A stretch of 64,000 bases of DNA from Maribacter aestuarii (GTDB lineage: Bacteria; Bacteroidota; Bacteroidia; Flavobacteriales; Flavobacteriaceae): contig NZ_CP107031.2 of assembly GCF_027474845.2 (NCBI RefSeq), positions 3,735,001 to 3,799,000 on the forward strand, read 5' to 3'. Numbering within the stretch: the stretch's first letter is position 1; each line of letters begins with the position of its first letter. Shown one piece after another: positions 61,950-64,000 of this stretch. The position numbers and the translations under genes were made by a program. The notes below the pieces were generated by a model. The model had not been told where the DNA came from and searched no databases. It saw only the letters and a list, made by a program, of their open reading frames with translations.

Positions 61950-64000
61950 ATGAAGATTTCTTATAACTGGTTAAAACAGTTCATTAATATAGATTGGGAA
62001 TCCCAGAAAACGGCGGCGTTACTTACAGACCTAGGTCTTGAGGTGGAAGGCATTGAACCTTTTGAATCTCTTAAGGGGGGATTGGAAGGAGTTGTCGTTG
62101 GTCATGTTTTAAAGTGCGAAAAGCATTCCAATGCGGACAAACTAAAGGTTACCATGGTGGATATTGGAGCAGCAGAACCTGTTCAAATTGTTTGCGGTGC
62201 CCCGAATGTTGAAAAAGGTCAAAAGGTACCTGTTGCAACCATTGGCACTACCCTCTTTACAAACGAAGGCGAACCTTGGAAGATAAAAAAAGGTAAAATA
62301 CGTGGAGAGGAAAGTCATGGGATGATTTGTGCCGAGGACGAACTAGGTCTTGGAGAAAGCCATGATGGTATTTTAATCTTGAACGATAAGCTAAAGCCAG
62401 GAACGCCCTGTTCGATGATATTCGAAATAGAAAAAGACGAGGTCTTTGAAATAGGCCTAACCCCTAACCGTGCGGATGCCATGAGCCATTATGGAGTGGC
62501 CCGAGACCTCAAAGCAGGTTTAAAGCAGAAAGAGATTACCAAGGAATTGATAACTCCCTCTACCAGTCATTTCAATGTAGACAATAGATCCCTAAAGATT
62601 GATGTTGAGGTAGAAAAAAACGAACTGGCACCAAGATATTGCGGTGTGACGCTGAGCAATCTCATCGTTCAACCTTCTCCTGATTGGCTTAAGCATCGCT
62701 TAAATGCTATCGGAATTACACCAAAGAACAACATCGTGGATGCCACGAACTATGTGTTACATGAACTTGGTCAGCCTCTACATGCCTTTGATGCCAATAA
62801 AATTAAGGGAGGAAAAATTGTAGTGCGGACCATGCCACCAGGTACCAAATTTACAACGCTGGACGGTATAGAGAGAGAACTACACGAGGAAGACCTTATG
62901 ATTTGCGATACTGAAAAGCCCATGTGTATCGCTGGGATTTTTGGTGGGCTGCATTCTGGGGTTACTGAACATACTACTTCTATATTTTTGGAGAGCGCGT
63001 ATTTCAATCCCATTTCCATTCGTAAGTCTGCCAAAAGACATGGGCTTAACACCGATGCGTCCTTTCGTTTTGAAAGAGGGATAGATATTGAAAATGTGGA
63101 ATATAGTCTCAAAAGAGCCGCTTTATTAATAAAGGAAATTGCCGGTGGAGATATCACTTCGGATATTGTTGATATCTATCCGAACAAAATGAAAGATTTT
63201 GAAGTTTTCTTGGCTTTCGAAAAAATAGACAAACTTATTGGCCAGAATATCCCACAAGACACCATAAAATCTATTTTGGCTTCTTTGGATATTAAGGTAA
63301 GGAATGTCACCGAAGCAGGAATGGGATTATCCGTACCTTCCTATAGGGTTGATGTACAGCGACAAGTAGATGTAATAGAAGAGATTCTAAGGGTTTATGG
63401 TTATAACAATATCAATTTTAGTGAAAAACTCAATGCATCCGTTGCACCAACTGGACGCTTGGACGACCATCGAATTCAACATATTATAGGGAACCTTTTG
63501 GCGTCAAAAGGATTTTATGAAATATTGACCAATAGTCTTACATCACCACATTACAACAACTTTTTAGAGGATACCGATAAGGGCACTACCTCCGTGGAGA
63601 TTATAAATCCTCTTAGTGGAGATTTATCAGTACTAAGAAGAAGTTCTCTTTTTTCGGCGTTGGAAGTTGCAAAATATAACATCAATAGAAAGCGATCCAA
63701 TTTAAGGCTGTTCGAGTTCGGAAAGACTTATCACCAATCAAGTTCAAATCGCCATGAAAGAAAATACTTGAGCATTTTGCTTTCTGGTAGTGTTAACGAA
63801 CCAAGTTGGACAGGCGAGAGCGGTCAAACTGGTTTTTTTAAAATGAAATCGATTGTAGAAACAATTCTTTTGAGACTTGGAATAAACGCTACCATTAGTA
63901 TTCCAACGTCGTCTACAGTGTTTTCAGAAGGTATTACCCTTACAAGTCGTGATAAAGCGTTAGTATCGCTCGGCGTCGTAAAAAAATCAATTGCAAAGCA
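61950..64000 (+). CDS. pheT: Phenylalanine-tRNA ligase beta subunit (3' end outside window)
   Basis: The ATG at 61950 opens a frame that reaches the window end after 683 codons; the family length is about 800. The N-terminus MKISYNWLKQFINIDWES, the tRNA-binding EMAP-like domain (VVVGHVLKCEKHSNADKLKV, IVCGAPNV), the B3/B4 editing region and B5 domain (RTMPPGTKFTTLDG, SVPSYRVDVQRQVDVIEEILRVYGY) follow in order. It pairs with PheS to charge tRNA-Phe. pheS is not adjacent upstream. Confidence 0.93.
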   Translation, partial: MKISYNWLKQFINIDWESQKTAALLTDLGLEVEGIEPFESLKGGLEGVVVGHVLKCEKHSNADKLKVTMVDIGAAEPVQIVCGAPNVEKGQKVPVATIGTTLFTNEGEPWKIKKGKIRGEESHGMICAEDELGLGESHDGILILNDKLKPGTPCSMIFEIEKDEVFEIGLTPNRADAMSHYGVARDLKAGLKQKEITKELITPSTSHFNVDNRSLKIDVEVEKNELAPRYCGVTLSNLIVQPSPDWLKHRLNAIGITPKNNIVDATNYVLHELGQPLHAFDANKIKGGKIVVRTMPPGTKFTTLDGIERELHEEDLMICDTEKPMCIAGIFGGLHSGVTEHTTSIFLESAYFNPISIRKSAKRHGLNTDASFRFERGIDIENVEYSLKRAALLIKEIAGGDITSDIVDIYPNKMKDFEVFLAFEKIDKLIGQNIPQDTIKSILASLDIKVRNVTEAGMGLSVPSYRVDVQRQVDVIEEILRVYGYNNINFSEKLNASVAPTGRLDDHRIQHIIGNLLASKGFYEILTNSLTSPHYNNFLEDTDKGTTSVEIINPLSGDLSVLRRSSLFSALEVAKYNINRKRSNLRLFEFGKTYHQSSSNRHERKYLSILLSGSVNEPSWTGESGQTGFFKMKSIVETILLRLGINATISIPTSSTVFSEGITLTSRDKALVSLGVVKKSIAK

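Noticed and set aside
1..64000. CRISPR arrays, tRNA/rRNA genes, prophage genes or insertion sequences
   Set aside because: No regularly spaced repeats, cloverleaf-like segments, transposases or phage structural genes were seen on either strand.

Overview
The window looks like chromosomal DNA of a marine-type Flavobacteriaceae bacterium (phylum Bacteroidota; the gene set would fit relatives of Maribacter, Zobellia or Arenibacter). The evidence is low-to-moderate GC, many lipoproteins with Bacteroidota signal peptides, promoters with the Bacteroidota -7 element TAnnTTTG, and family choices typical of the class: a fused E1 alpha/beta dehydrogenase, a TPR protein with a LuxR-type helix-turn-helix, DUF4252 and LVIVD lipoproteins. 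The genus is inference. I saw no tRNA, rRNA, CRISPR array, insertion sequence or prophage gene.

Layout. 1-3.6 kb: the end of an unknown gene, a coiled-coil protein, a ribosome hibernation factor, a frame-disrupted secreted protein, a YceI protein and a TerC-type membrane protein. 3.6-10.0 kb: a nine-gene minus-strand operon, read 10040 to 3639, that combines a flavoprotein, a methyltransferase, a type III polyketide synthase, a private fatty-acid toolkit (enoyl reductase-like SDR, FabZ-like dehydratase, KAS, ACP) and two small membrane proteins. It looks like a complete pathway for an acyl-primed aromatic or pyrone lipid. 10.1-25.2 kb: an OmpA lipoprotein, a lipocalin-like lipoprotein, fused E1 dehydrogenase, a 2OG oxygenase with a SUI1 factor, DUF1835 with a nucleoside phosphorylase, ppk1, a cytosolic PBP-like protein, a response regulator, a frameshifted ung, a DUF5694 lipoprotein and a frameshifted mutS2.

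25.2-30.8 kb is the most accessory-looking part. A lipoprotein of the cholesterol-dependent cytolysin (thiol-activated cytolysin) superfamily is preceded by an unusual array of CATGGACA direct repeats. It is followed by a degenerate partial copy of a TPR/HTH regulator, the frameshifted regulator itself, a DCC-family thiol oxidoreductase and a decayed DUF1206 gene. 30.8-47.7 kb is mostly housekeeping: DAACS symporter, aroC, FAD/Fe-S dehydrogenase, thioredoxin lipoprotein, LVIVD lipoprotein, rhomboid protease, acyltransferase, glmM, AcpH-like esterase, ggt, and a ligand-gated ion channel of GluR0 type.

47.7-50.9 kb holds a probable damage-inducible DNA repair module: an XRE-S24 self-cleaving repressor divergent from a radical SAM DNA-repair protein and its DUF4130 partner, with four GGA-N5/6-(T/A)CC operator-like sites packed into the 97-bp gap. 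51-64 kb: ThuA and SnoaL-like proteins, panB, lspA, an RluA-type synthase, a DUF4252 lipoprotein, a long helical-repeat protein, leuA-leuB, a TlpA lipoprotein and the first 683 codons of pheT.

Two cross-cutting signals stand out. A 12-bp palindrome, ATCGTATACGAT, occurs five times, inside and outside genes. Several genes (ung, mutS2, the TPR/HTH regulator) are each broken by a one-base change in a run of A, so either the assembly has homopolymer errors or several repair and regulatory genes are decaying.
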